Shown one piece after another: positions 8,028 through 16,239 of a stretch of 63,645 nucleotides of DNA (position 1 is the first letter of the stretch; every line of letters begins with the position of its first letter). The notes beneath the pieces were generated by a model. That model had not been told where the DNA came from, ran no database searches, and saw nothing but the letters and a program-made list of their open reading frames with translations. The translations under genes were made by a program, and so were the position numbers. The stretch comes from Mycobacterium sp. E2733. GTDB lineage: Bacteria > Actinomycetota > Actinomycetes > Mycobacteriales > Mycobacteriaceae. The stretch covers positions 1 through 63,645 of the forward strand of contig NZ_LZJZ01000123.1 in the NCBI RefSeq assembly GCF_001667585.1. Direction: 5' to 3'.

Positions 8028-8566
8028 TGGCGTCACGCGAGGAACTCGAGGCATGGGTCGACCGCTGGCTGCAGGCCAACAAGGACTGCGAGAAGGCGGG
8101 TGACTGGCGGCCGTTGGCAGACTTCTACACCCGGGACGCCACCTACGGCTGGAACATCGGCCCCAAGGAAGACGTGATGTGCGTAGGCGTCGACGAGATC
8201 CGCGACATCGCCCTCGGGCTGGAGATGGAGGGCCTGGAAAACTGGGTGTACGAGTACCAGAAGGTGCTCATCGACGAGAAGCAGGGCGAGATCGTCGGCT
8301 TCTGGAAACAGATCGTCAACAAAACCGACGGCACCCAGGACGAGATCTACGGCATCGGCGGCAGTTGGTTCCGCCTCGACGCCGACAACCTCATCGAGTG
8401 GCAGCGCGACTTCTTCGACTTCGGTCATGTCGCGTACATGTTCGGCAAGCTCATCGAATCCGGTGACCTCAGCTCCGGCATGCAGAAGCGGATCGAGCGC
8501 AGCATCGCCGGCGAGAAGCTGCCGGGTTACTACCCGCTCGGCCAAGCGCCCGTCCCCATCTGGTGA
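8027..8566 (+). CDS. SnoaL/NTF2-like fold protein (Rv0762c-like)
   Basis: A 179-residue protein with the alpha-plus-beta cone pattern of the SnoaL/NTF2 superfamily: WRPLADFYTRDATYGW near residue 28 and GIGGSWFRLD near 110. The ATG overlaps the ferredoxin stop, so it is co-translated with the P450 redox chain. A longer in-frame form begins inside the ferredoxin gene and is rejected. The family includes isomerases, cyclases and hydratases with buried polar residues. A role on a P450-derived steroid or polyketide-like substrate is possible but unproven. Confidence 0.85.
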   Translation: MASREELEAWVDRWLQANKDCEKAGDWRPLADFYTRDATYGWNIGPKEDVMCVGVDEIRDIALGLEMEGLENWVYEYQKVLIDEKQGEIVGFWKQIVNKTDGTQDEIYGIGGSWFRLDADNLIEWQRDFFDFGHVAYMFGKLIESGDLSSGMQKRIERSIAGEKLPGYYPLGQAPVPIW

Positions 8567-8601
8567 CGGGACCAACCAAGCATTTGATTCGTTGCACGCG
8601 C

Positions 8602-8607
8602 TATGCT
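8602..8607 (+). promoter_or_regulatory. candidate internal -10 hexamer upstream of adhB
   Basis: TATGCT in the 142-nt gap before adhB fits TANNNT and would start transcription near 8614, leaving a leader of about 95 nt. The -35 region is not convincing. The gap shows that adhB may have its own promoter. Confidence 0.3.
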
Positions 8608-8708
8608 GACGCGACAAGGGTGCCTGTGGCGCCCGTCACCAAGTTGTCCGGCATGAAGGGGCCGGCCAGCTCTGATCGATTCAAAGGCGAAATGGGGTCA
8701 GGACCATC

Positions 8709-9836
8709 GTGAAGACAAAAGGCGCACTGATCTGGGAGTTCAACCAGCCCTGGTCCATCGAGGAAATCGAGATCGGCGACCCGCAAGCGCACGAGGTCAA
8801 GATCCAGATGGAAGCGGCGGGCATGTGCCACTCCGATCATCACCTCGTCACCGGCGGGATCCCGATGGCGGGCTTCCCGGTGCTGGGTGGTCATGAGGGT
8901 GCCGGCATTGTCACCGAGGTCGGTCCGGGCGTGGAAGACCTCGCCCCGGGCGACCACGTGGTGCTGTCCTTCATCCCGTCCTGCGGGCAATGCCCAACGT
9001 GTCAGGCGGGCATGCGAAACCTCTGTGACCTGGGTGCCGGCCTGCTAGGCGGCCAGGCGGTCTCCGACGGCACGTTCCGCATCCAGGCCCGCGGGCAGAA
9101 CGTCTTCCCCATGACGCTGCTGGGCACCTTCTCGCCGTACATGGTGGTGCACCGCGCCTCGGTGGTGAAGATCGACCCGTCGGTCCCGTTCGAGGTGGCC
9201 GCCCTGGTCGGCTGCGGCGTCACCACCGGCTACGGCTCGGCGGTCCGCACCGCCGACATCCGACCGGGTCAAGACGTCGCCATCGTCGGCGTCGGCGGGG
9301 TCGGCATGGCAGCGCTGCAGGGCGCCGTCAACGCCGGCGCCCGCTACATCTTCGCGATCGACCCGGTCGAGTGGAAGCGTGACCAGGCGCTGAAATTCGG
9401 TGCGACCCATGTCTATCCCGACATCGACGCGGCGCTGATGGGCATCATGGAGGTCACCTACGGGCTGATGGCCCACAAGGTGGTGGTCACCGTCGGTGAG
9501 CTGCACGGCGCCGATGTCGACAACTACCTCAACATCACCCAGAAGGGCGGCACCTGCGTGCTGACCGCCATCGGCAGCCTGCTGGACACCAACGTCAACC
9601 TGAACCTGGCGATGCTGACGCTGATGCAGAAGAACTTGCAGGGCACCATCTTCGGCGGCGGCAACCCGCAGTACGACATCCCACAGCTGCTGTCGATGTA
9701 TAAGGCCGGCAAGCTGAACCTGGACGACATGGTCACCACCCAGTACCGCCTGGAGCAGATCAACGAGGGCTACCAGGACATGCTGGAGGGCAAGAACATT
9801 CGTGGCGTCATCCGGTACACGGACGCCGACAGGTAG
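8709..9836 (+). CDS. adhB: zinc-dependent alcohol dehydrogenase (AdhB, Rv0761c-like)
   Basis: A 375-residue medium-chain dehydrogenase. Catalytic zinc ligands are C40 in GMCHSD, the GHE motif at 61-63 and a Cys near 175 in LVGCGVTT. Structural zinc is held by C92, C95, C98 and C106. The NAD-binding GVGGVG loop lies near residues 196-201. The GTG start at 8709 follows AGGA at suitable spacing. It is the counterpart of Rv0761c. It may oxidise an alcohol released by the upstream P450 and SDR enzymes to the aldehyde handled by AldA, but this link rests on location only. Confidence 0.92.
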   Translation: MKTKGALIWEFNQPWSIEEIEIGDPQAHEVKIQMEAAGMCHSDHHLVTGGIPMAGFPVLGGHEGAGIVTEVGPGVEDLAPGDHVVLSFIPSCGQCPTCQAGMRNLCDLGAGLLGGQAVSDGTFRIQARGQNVFPMTLLGTFSPYMVVHRASVVKIDPSVPFEVAALVGCGVTTGYGSAVRTADIRPGQDVAIVGVGGVGMAALQGAVNAGARYIFAIDPVEWKRDQALKFGATHVYPDIDAALMGIMEVTYGLMAHKVVVTVGELHGADVDNYLNITQKGGTCVLTAIGSLLDTNVNLNLAMLTLMQKNLQGTIFGGGNPQYDIPQLLSMYKAGKLNLDDMVTTQYRLEQINEGYQDMLEGKNIRGVIRYTDADR

Positions 9837-9863
9837 CAGCCGCCCCAACAGACTGGGTCCCGA

Positions 9864-11921
9864 GTGACGGGGTTCGGGCATCTGCTGGCGCCGGGGCAGA
9901 TCGGCGCCATGACGGTGCGCAACCGCATGGTCATGTCTCCGATGGAGACCATGTACGGCACGTCTGATGGGCTGCCGTCCGAGCGCACCCGTGACTACTT
10001 CGCCGCCCGCGCCAAGGGCGGCGTCGGCCTGATCACGTTGGGCGCCACGGGGGTCGACAACCAGCACCCCGAGACTCCCGGCGGGTTGCACCTGGCCACC
10101 GACGAGTCGGTCGGCGCGCATCGGGCGCTCGTGGAGGTGGTGCACGAGCACGGCGCCAAGATTCAGCCCCAAATCGTGCATGCCGGTCCCGACGGCCTGG
10201 GGCCCGAGATCTTCGGGGTCACGTCATTGGGCCCGTCGGTGATTCCCTCCTACCTCACCGGACGCCCGTCGGTCGAGATCAGCAAGCAACAGCTGTGCGG
10301 GGTGTTCGATTTGTTCAAGGCCGCGGCGCGCCGCGCCGTCGAGGCCGGGTACGACGGCATCGAGCTGCACGCCGCGCACGGCTACATGCTGCTGGGCTCC
10401 TTCCTTGCGCCACAACGCAATCGGCGCACCGACGACTATCGCGGTGATTCGGCGCGTGGCCGGGCACGGGCGGTGCTCGATGCGCTGGCCGCGATCCGTT
10501 CCGAGATCGGTGACACCCTGCCGATCACGCTGCGCATCTCCGGCTACGAACGGGTTGCGGGCGGCCGGCCGATCTTCGAGACCGCGCAGCTGGCACCGGA
10601 ATTCGTGGCCGCGGGCGTCAACGCGTTCCATGTCAGCGGCGGTGTGATCGACCGGCTGGTGACCGGGATGGTCAATGGCGCCGACGACGGCGACGAACTC
10701 AACGTCGGGGCGGCGGCCGCGGTCAAGCAGGTGGTCGACGTGCCGGTGATCGCCGTCGGCCGCATCCACGACCCCGTCCGCGCCGAACGGGTCCTGGCCG
10801 ACGGGCGCGCCGACTTCGTCGCGATGGGCCGTCCGCTGCTCGCCGATCCAGAGTTGCCGCGCAAACTTCGCGACGGGCAGGCGCACCGGATTCGCAAGTG
10901 CATCTCCTGTGAAAACTGCATCGACGCAATGGAACAGCGCTTCTCTGTCGACTGCGCCGTCAATCCACGCACCGGCAAGGAGCGCGAGATGTCGGCGCCT
11001 CGCGCCGCGCGCAGCAAGCGCGTGGTGGTGATCGGCGGCGGACCCGCCGGGCTGGAGGCGGCCCGGGTAGCCGCCGAACGGGGCCACCGTGTCAGGCTTT
11101 TCGAGCGCAGCGCCGTGCTGGGCGGCGCGCTGCGCTGGGCGTCCGTGCTGCATCCGGAGAACCAGCCTTTCCTGCGCTATCTGCGTGACGAGATCAAACG
11201 CTGCAGCGCAGACATCTTTCTAGGCCAATCGATTTCGGCTCAAGACGTCGTCGATACCGACCCCGATGCGGTGGTTGTGGCCACCGGCGGCCGGGTCACC
11301 GTGCCGGCGATCCCCGGATCCAACCTGCCGCACGTGCACACCGGGCCCGAGTTGCGCGAATTGCTAGACGGTCGAGCCGAATCCGGCGCACCGGCCTGGC
11401 AGCGGCTAGGAGCTTCCGCGCTGGGCGGCTGGCGGCAGCGGCTGGTGCGGCCTGCCGCGGTCCGGTTGGCCAGCCGCGCCTGGATGCCGGTCGGGCGGCG
11501 AGTCGCCATCATCGGCGGTGACCTGGTCGCCCTGGAACTGGCCGAATTCCTGGCGGGCCGGGGCCGGCTGGTGTCGATTCTCGAATCGGGCAAAAACATA
11601 GCCCCGGAGGTGGGCAACAAACGCAAGACTGAACACATGGATCGTCTCGATCGGCTGGGCGTCACCGTGCACGTGCGCGCCACCGTGGAACGGATCACCA
11701 CCGAAGCGGTGGTGTTCGCCCCCGCGGGCGGGACCACCCGGCGGCTCCAGGCCGACAGCGTCGTGCTGGCCGGCACGGTCGAACCCGACACCACCATGTT
11801 CGACACGCTGGTCGCCGCTCTGCCCGGCGCTCAGGTGCATGCCGCCGGTGACTGCACCGGGCTCGGGCTGATCCGCAAAGCCACCGAGGAAGGCGCGCGC
11901 GCCGCGTGCGCAATCTACTGA
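9864..11921 (+). CDS. old yellow enzyme-type Fe-S flavoprotein, 2,4-dienoyl-CoA reductase-like
   Basis: A 685-residue multidomain flavoprotein. An N-terminal FMN TIM barrel (about 1-340) starts with the typical GAMTVRNRMVMSPM and includes ELHAAHGYM. A 4Fe-4S motif follows with C346, C349, C352 and C364, spaced like trimethylamine dehydrogenase. The FAD Rossmann motif VVVIGGGPAG is near 387, and a second nucleotide-binding domain (AIIGGDLVALELAEF) is near 547. The family reduces enoyl, dienoyl or keto-enone substrates with NAD(P)H. The GTG start at 9864 begins VTGFGHLLAPG. As I recall the M. tuberculosis order (Rv0761c next to Rv0760c), this gene is an insertion. Genes on both sides suggest an enone-type, perhaps steroidal, substrate. 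Confidence 0.9.
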   Translation: MTGFGHLLAPGQIGAMTVRNRMVMSPMETMYGTSDGLPSERTRDYFAARAKGGVGLITLGATGVDNQHPETPGGLHLATDESVGAHRALVEVVHEHGAKIQPQIVHAGPDGLGPEIFGVTSLGPSVIPSYLTGRPSVEISKQQLCGVFDLFKAAARRAVEAGYDGIELHAAHGYMLLGSFLAPQRNRRTDDYRGDSARGRARAVLDALAAIRSEIGDTLPITLRISGYERVAGGRPIFETAQLAPEFVAAGVNAFHVSGGVIDRLVTGMVNGADDGDELNVGAAAAVKQVVDVPVIAVGRIHDPVRAERVLADGRADFVAMGRPLLADPELPRKLRDGQAHRIRKCISCENCIDAMEQRFSVDCAVNPRTGKEREMSAPRAARSKRVVVIGGGPAGLEAARVAAERGHRVRLFERSAVLGGALRWASVLHPENQPFLRYLRDEIKRCSADIFLGQSISAQDVVDTDPDAVVVATGGRVTVPAIPGSNLPHVHTGPELRELLDGRAESGAPAWQRLGASALGGWRQRLVRPAAVRLASRAWMPVGRRVAIIGGDLVALELAEFLAGRGRLVSILESGKNIAPEVGNKRKTEHMDRLDRLGVTVHVRATVERITTEAVVFAPAGGTTRRLQADSVVLAGTVEPDTTMFDTLVAALPGAQVHAAGDCTGLGLIRKATEEGARAACAIY

Positions 11922-11935
11922 CAGGAGAGATAACA

Positions 11936-12355
11936 ATGACCCAAACCGCGCAATCCCCGGCACTGACCGCGTCGCAGTCGTCATGGCGCTGCGCGCAAAG
12001 CAAAGACCGGGACGGCTGGCTGGCGCTGATGACGGACGATGTCGTCATCGAAGACCCAATCGGCAAATCCGTCACCAACCCCGACGGCACCGGCGTGCGC
12101 GGCAAGGCGGCCGTCGGCGAGTTCTTCGACAACAACATCGCCAAGAATCAGCTGACCATCACGTGCGAAGAGACTTTCCCGTCGAGCTCACCCGACGAGA
12201 TCGCTCATATTCTGGTGCTGCAGAGCAAGTTTGAGGGCGGCATAACCAGCAAGGTGCGCGGGGTGTTCACCTATAAGGTCAACGAAGCGGGGCTGATCAC
12301 CAACATGCGCGGGTACTGGAACCTCGACGTCATGGAGTTCGGCCAGGAGGACTGA
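11936..12355 (+). CDS. ketosteroid isomerase-like SnoaL protein (Rv0760c-like)
   Basis: A 139-residue protein with the NTF2/ketosteroid isomerase fold, including LMTDDVVIEDPIG near residues 29-41 and a C-terminal strand RGYWNLDVMEFG. The ATG at 11936 has a strong ribosome site (AGGAGAG) 7-8 nt upstream and is preferred over an earlier in-frame start inside the flavoprotein gene. From memory, its M. tuberculosis counterpart Rv0760c has a known structure that binds steroid-like ligands with little isomerase activity. Location next to an enone reductase-like enzyme and CYP51 fits a steroid-related function, which remains inference. Confidence 0.88.
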   Translation: MTQTAQSPALTASQSSWRCAQSKDRDGWLALMTDDVVIEDPIGKSVTNPDGTGVRGKAAVGEFFDNNIAKNQLTITCEETFPSSSPDEIAHILVLQSKFEGGITSKVRGVFTYKVNEAGLITNMRGYWNLDVMEFGQED

Positions 12356-12380
12356 CGCGGGCTTTCCCAGCCGGCGCCCC

Positions 12381-12386
12381 TATGCT
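12381..12386 (+). promoter_or_regulatory. -10 hexamer for a leaderless HIT-gene transcript
   Basis: TATGCT occupies -12 to -7 relative to the ATG at 12393, the leaderless arrangement. No ribosome site precedes that ATG, which supports the reading. Confidence 0.5.
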
Positions 12387-12392
12387 GGGGCC

Positions 12393-12797
12393 ATGGCGTC
12401 GATCTTCACCAAGATCATCAACCGTGAACTTCCGGGCCGCTTCGTCTACGAGGACGACGACGTCGTCGCGTTCTTGACGATCGAGCCCATGACTCAAGGG
12501 CACACGCTCGTGGTGCCGCGGGCCGAAATCGATCAGTGGCAGGACGTCGATGGCGCGGCGTTCGCCCGGATCATGGACGTGAGTCAGCTCATCGGCAAGG
12601 CCGTGTGCAAGGCCTTCAAAACCGAGCGGGCGGGAGTGATCATCGCCGGGCTGGAGGTGCCCCATCTGCACGTCCATGTGTTCCCCACCCGCCGCCTGAG
12701 CGACTTCGGTTTCGCCAACGTCGACCGCAACCCGTCGCCGGACTCTCTGGATGAGGCTCAGGCCAAAATCAAGGCGGCCCTGGCTCAATTGGCGTGA
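12393..12797 (+). CDS. HIT-family nucleotide hydrolase/transferase (Rv0759c-like)
   Basis: A 134-residue histidine-triad protein. The signature HLHVHV places the catalytic histidines at 91, 93 and 95; the N-terminal half carries the usual TIEPMTQGHTLVVPR segment. HIT proteins hydrolyse purine mononucleotide phosphoramidates or dinucleoside polyphosphates. It likely has its own leaderless promoter 7 nt upstream. Its 3' end overlaps the convergent phoR gene by 13 nt, so transcripts of the two may interfere. Confidence 0.92.
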   Translation: MASIFTKIINRELPGRFVYEDDDVVAFLTIEPMTQGHTLVVPRAEIDQWQDVDGAAFARIMDVSQLIGKAVCKAFKTERAGVIIAGLEVPHLHVHVFPTRRLSDFGFANVDRNPSPDSLDEAQAKIKAALAQLA

Positions 12798-14227
12798 ACC
12801 GGCTCCTGCGCCGGCACCTCGCTGACGCGCGGCAACGTGACGCGGAAACAACAGCCCTCCCCGGGGGCGGTCGTCACCTTCACCGCGCCGCCGTGCGCGC
12901 GCACCAACGAGTCGACGATCGATAGCCCCAATCCGGTGCCGCCGCTGGCGCGCGCCCGCGACGAGTCGGTGCGGTAGAAGCGTTCGAACACGCGCGACGC
13001 GTCCTGCTCGGTCATGCCGGGACCCTTGTCGGCCACTTCGAGCACGGCGTCCTCCCCCTCGGTGCCGACCCGGACTGTGACGTCGGCACTCTCCGGGGAG
13101 TGCTGCAAGGCATTGGCGACCAGGTTGCTCAGCACCTGTCGGATCCGCGGTTCGTCTCCGAGGACCTCCGGGGTGCCTGGGCCGTCCAGCACTTCCATGG
13201 CGATGGTGCGTTTGGGGTCCATCGCCTGCGCGTCGTGCACGGCGTCGCTGGCCAGCGCCAGCAGGTCGACCCGGTTGTGTTCGAGCGGTCGTTGCACATC
13301 CAGGCGGGCCAACAGCAACAGGTCGTCGACCAGCAGACCCATCCGGCTGGCTTCGCTTTCGATGCGCGACAACAGCATGGCGACGTCGCGAGCGGCGCCC
13401 TGCCGGTACAACTCCGCGAAGCCCCGAATGGTCGTCAGCGGGGTGCGCAGCTCATGGCTGGCGTCGGTGATGAACCGCCGCATCCGCTCCTCGGAACCGC
13501 GGGCCTTCTCGGCCGACGACTCCGACGAGGCAAGCGCTTCCTGGATCTGCGCAAGCATTCCGTTGAGGGCGAGGGACAGCCGGCCGACCTCGGTGCGCGG
13601 ATCACGTTCCGGGACACGACGATCCAGCTGCCCGGCGGCGATGGCCGCGGCGGTCTGTTCGACCTCGGACAGCGGCCGCAGACTGCGCTGCACGACCGCG
13701 AAGCCGGCGATGCCGACCACGACCAGCACCGCCACCCCGATGCCGATCTGCAACCAGACCAGGGAGCTGACGGTGTGTTGGACATCGGACAGGTCGATCG
13801 CCACGGTCGTCAGGCCGTGCGGGCCGCGCACCGACACCGCGCGCCACAGAATGTCGGACCCGTTAACCGACGGCAGGGTCGTCGGATTGGGGCCCACGTC
13901 GTTGCTGGGCGGCAACGCCGGTTCAGAGTTGCGGTCGTTGATGGCGGTGAACGGGGTGCCGTCGATGCTGACGCCCCGCACGTAGAACTTCGACGGCGGC
14001 CGGCCGGGGTCGGGGCCCTCGTAGGGCGGCGGCGACTGTCGCCGCGGGTTCTGCGCCCAGCCGCGCGACGCGTCGAGCAGCGTCTGGTCGATCCGCGTGA
14101 TCAGGCTGTGCCGCAAGATTGAGGTGACCGCGATACCCGAGACGGCCAGCCCACATGCCACCAGCACCAGGGTGGCGGCGACGAGTCCTACTCGGAGCGG
14201 CAATCCGCGTCGATGCTGTATGGCCAT
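12785..14227 (-). CDS. phoR: sensor histidine kinase PhoR
   Basis: A 480-residue membrane sensor kinase. TM1 is about residues 12-36 and an extracytoplasmic domain with Pro-rich stretches spans 37-155. TM2 is about 157-179, followed by HAMP to about 230. The H-box SHELRTP has phospho-acceptor H258. The ATPase domain has the N-box NLVANALQH, DKGPGM and GGTGLGLSIV. Beside phoP and with matching neighbours it is clearly PhoR, which in M. tuberculosis controls acidic-pH and lipid/ESX-1-related genes through PhoP. It starts 34 nt after phoP. Its 3' end overlaps the convergent HIT gene. Confidence 0.96.
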   Translation of the reverse strand: MAIQHRRGLPLRVGLVAATLVLVACGLAVSGIAVTSILRHSLITRIDQTLLDASRGWAQNPRRQSPPPYEGPDPGRPPSKFYVRGVSIDGTPFTAINDRNSEPALPPSNDVGPNPTTLPSVNGSDILWRAVSVRGPHGLTTVAIDLSDVQHTVSSLVWLQIGIGVAVLVVVGIAGFAVVQRSLRPLSEVEQTAAAIAAGQLDRRVPERDPRTEVGRLSLALNGMLAQIQEALASSESSAEKARGSEERMRRFITDASHELRTPLTTIRGFAELYRQGAARDVAMLLSRIESEASRMGLLVDDLLLLARLDVQRPLEHNRVDLLALASDAVHDAQAMDPKRTIAMEVLDGPGTPEVLGDEPRIRQVLSNLVANALQHSPESADVTVRVGTEGEDAVLEVADKGPGMTEQDASRVFERFYRTDSSRARASGGTGLGLSIVDSLVRAHGGAVKVTTAPGEGCCFRVTLPRVSEVPAQEPVHAN

Positions 14228-14261
14228 GATTCTTCGCTAACGCCGGTGACCGAACGCGGGC

Positions 14262-14981
14262 TCAGCGCGGTTCCCGCAACACATAACCCACCCCGCGCAG
14301 GGTGTGCAGCAGCCGCTTCTCCCCGGTGTCGATCTTGCGACGCAGGTACGACACGTAGGACTCGACGACATTGACGTCACCTCCGAAGTCATATCGCCAC
14401 ACGTGGTCGAGGATCTTGGGCTTACTCAAGACCGTGCCCGCGTTGATCACAAAGTAACGCAGCAGCGTGAACTCGGTGGGCGACAGGGAGACCGGTTCGC
14501 CGGCCTTCCACACCTCGTGGGTCTCCTCGTCGAGTTCGATGTCGGCGAAGGTCAGTCGGGCGCTGCGGGGCTCCGCTCCGCCCTTGCCGGCGCGCCGGAG
14601 GATGACCCGCAGACGGGCGACGACTTCCTCCAGGCTGAACGGCTTGGTCACGTAGTCGTCGCCGCCCAGGGTCAGGCCGGCAATCTTGTCCTGCAGCGAA
14701 TCCCGGGCCGTCAGGAACAACGCCGGAGCGTCGATGCCGTCGGCCCGCAGTCGCCGCAGCACCCCGAACCCGTCCATGCCTGGCATCATCACGTCCAGGA
14801 TCACCGCGTCCGGCCGGGCCTCGCGGGCCCGATCCAGGGCTTGGGCCCCGTTGGTCGCGGTGTAGACCTCGAACCCCTGGAACTTGAGGCTCACCGAGAG
14901 CAGCTCGACTATGTTGGCCTCGTCATCGACCACGAGGACACGAGCCTCCGGTTTCGTTTCAGTTGGGGTTGCCGCGGTCAT
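14262..14981 (-). CDS. phoP: response regulator PhoP
   Basis: A 239-residue OmpR/PhoB-family regulator. The receiver domain has acidic D19/D20, phospho-acceptor D63 in VILDVMMPG and Lys in VTKPFS. The C-terminal winged helix ends with the typical RRKIDTGE...LHTLRGVGYVLREP. From the receiver on it is nearly identical to the M. tuberculosis PhoP sequence as I know it; only the first dozen residues differ. The ATG at 14981 gives a plausible N-terminus, but a slightly earlier non-ATG start is not excluded. A leftward TACTAT hexamer at 15064-15059 is a promoter candidate. Confidence 0.97.
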   Translation of the reverse strand: MTAATPTETKPEARVLVVDDEANIVELLSVSLKFQGFEVYTATNGAQALDRAREARPDAVILDVMMPGMDGFGVLRRLRADGIDAPALFLTARDSLQDKIAGLTLGGDDYVTKPFSLEEVVARLRVILRRAGKGGAEPRSARLTFADIELDEETHEVWKAGEPVSLSPTEFTLLRYFVINAGTVLSKPKILDHVWRYDFGGDVNVVESYVSYLRRKIDTGEKRLLHTLRGVGYVLREPR

Positions 14982-15058
14982 CAGGTTCTTCTGCCTCTTG
15001 TTGGACGTTTCCTATGTGAAGATTGTGTGGTTGCTGAAAGCTCAATGCCAACACTCTG

Positions 15059-15064
15059 ATAGTA
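15059..15064 (-). promoter_or_regulatory. phoP: candidate -10 hexamer for phoPR
   Basis: TACTAT on the minus strand fits TANNNT and predicts a +1 near 15052, about 70 nt before the phoP ATG. PhoP autoregulates in M. tuberculosis, but I could not find a convincing pair of PhoP-type direct repeats here. Confidence 0.4.
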
Positions 15065-15104
15065 GTCTGCCAGGAATCATCGCAACGGCGCGCACGTGCG
15101 CGGG

Positions 15105-15131
15105 TTGACGTGGTCGCGTCGCGAATAAACT
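15105..15131 (+). promoter_or_regulatory. leaderless promoter of the Rv0756c-like gene
   Basis: TTGACG (15105-15110) and TAAACT (15126-15131) form a -35/-10 pair with a 15-nt spacer. The -10 hexamer is at -12 to -7 relative to the ATG at 15138, predicting a leaderless mRNA. Confidence 0.5.
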
Positions 15132-15137
15132 CGTGGG

Positions 15138-15854
15138 ATGAACCTCGCCGCACGGATCGTCTTGGCCGCAACCGCCCCGGCACGTGTCGGGCTTGCCGCC
15201 GCGGACGCCGGCCTGACCGTCGCAACCGCGGCGGTGGGTGTGGCGAAACGGGCGTTGGGCGAGGGCGGGACCGGCGGAACGAACGCCATGACCTCCATGC
15301 TGGGAATCGACGACGCGATCGTTCGCGCCAACCGGCTCGCCCGGCTGCTGGACGACGACGCGCCATTGGGACGGGCCGTGGCACCGGACGGGCCGATCGA
15401 CCGGCTGCTGCGCCCGGGCGGCGTGGTCGACATGCTGACGTCGGACGGCGGTCTGCTGGACCGCCTTACCGCGGAGGGTGGCGGTCTGCACCGCACGCTG
15501 CAGCCCGGCGGCCTGGCCGATCAGCTCGTCTCCGAGGATGGATTGATCGAGCGGCTGCTGGCCGAGGACGGGCTGGCCGACCGGCTGCTCAGCGAGGGTG
15601 GCCTGGTCGACAAGCTGACGGCGAAGAACGGGCCCCTGGACCAGCTCGCCGACGTCGCCGACACCCTTGCGCGGCTCACGCCCGGAATGGAAGCGCTGGA
15701 GCCGGCGATCGCCACGCTGCAAGACGCGGTCGTGGCACTCACCATGGTGGTCAACCCGCTGAGCAACATCGCCGACCGCATCCCGCTACCGGGCCGGCGG
15801 CGTCCGTCGTCCCGGGCGGTGCGCTCCACGCGCATCATCGACAGCGGCGAGTGA
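15138..15854 (+). CDS. repeat-containing protein of unknown function (Rv0756c-like)
   Basis: A 238-residue protein matching Rv0756c in size and position. The N-terminus is Ala-rich and amphipathic. Residues of roughly 75-175 consist of tandem units of about 10-11 residues with consensus (D/E)GGLxDRLLxx; examples are DGLIERLLAE, DGLADRLLSE and GGLVDKLTAK. The periodic Gly-Leu-hydrophobic pattern suggests a regular helical or solenoid surface. No catalytic motif is seen. A basic tail (PGRRRPSSR) ends the protein. Function unknown. Confidence 0.85.
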   Translation: MNLAARIVLAATAPARVGLAAADAGLTVATAAVGVAKRALGEGGTGGTNAMTSMLGIDDAIVRANRLARLLDDDAPLGRAVAPDGPIDRLLRPGGVVDMLTSDGGLLDRLTAEGGGLHRTLQPGGLADQLVSEDGLIERLLAEDGLADRLLSEGGLVDKLTAKNGPLDQLADVADTLARLTPGMEALEPAIATLQDAVVALTMVVNPLSNIADRIPLPGRRRPSSRAVRSTRIIDSGE

Positions 15855-15882
15855 CCGATTAGGCTTGGACCGGTTTGATCCC

Positions 15883-15954
15883 GCCTCCTTAGCTCAGTGG
15901 TAGAGCACTCGCCTTGTAAGCGAGCGGTCGTCAGTTCAATCCTGACAGGGGGCT
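15883..15954 (+). tRNA. tRNA-Thr (anticodon UGU)
   Basis: A full cloverleaf is visible. The acceptor stem GCCTCCT pairs with AGGGGGC (one T-G pair), and the D-loop has AGCTCAGTGGTAGAGC. The anticodon stem CTCGC/GCGAG encloses CTTGTAA with anticodon TGT at 15915-15917. The T arm is GTCAG-TTCAATC-CTGAC, and the discriminator is T. CCA is not encoded. It stands alone between the conserved phoPR block and the accessory region. Confidence 0.93.
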
Positions 15955-16239
15955 CCGACTGTTCTTCACCCGTTGCAGCGCCGACGCCGTGCAGTTCGCG
16001 TTCACCACGTGCGGCTACCGGTCCACGAAGCGGACCAACAGCAGCCCGGCCTTCTCCGAAGGGCACCGTGCCGGATAGCGCGCTTGCCGTTCGCCCATGT
16101 TCGGAGGCGCGCGACCTTGGTTGAGGGTGCCCAGGGGGACGCGACTGGGGCCCACGGACGTTGCGGTTGAAACCTTCGCTGGGTGCGAGGACGGCTGCGG
16201 CGTATTACAAGTCGCTTTCCTCTCGATATGGACCACAAC
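15955..16239. other. gene-free spacer after tRNA-Thr
   Basis: About 285 nt between tRNA-Thr and the membrane hydrolase gene. Only short overlapping reading frames with no ribosome site or recognisable motif are present. No integrase, tRNA 3'-end duplication or insertion-sequence end was seen. Confidence 0.5.

Noticed and set aside
14982..15137. PhoP-binding direct repeats upstream of phoP
   Set aside because: Only loosely similar CAGC/CACA words are present; they do not form two clear heptamers at the known spacing.
15883..16239. Integrative element attached at tRNA-Thr
   Set aside because: No integrase gene, no duplicated tRNA 3' end and no phage-like genes were found in the window.
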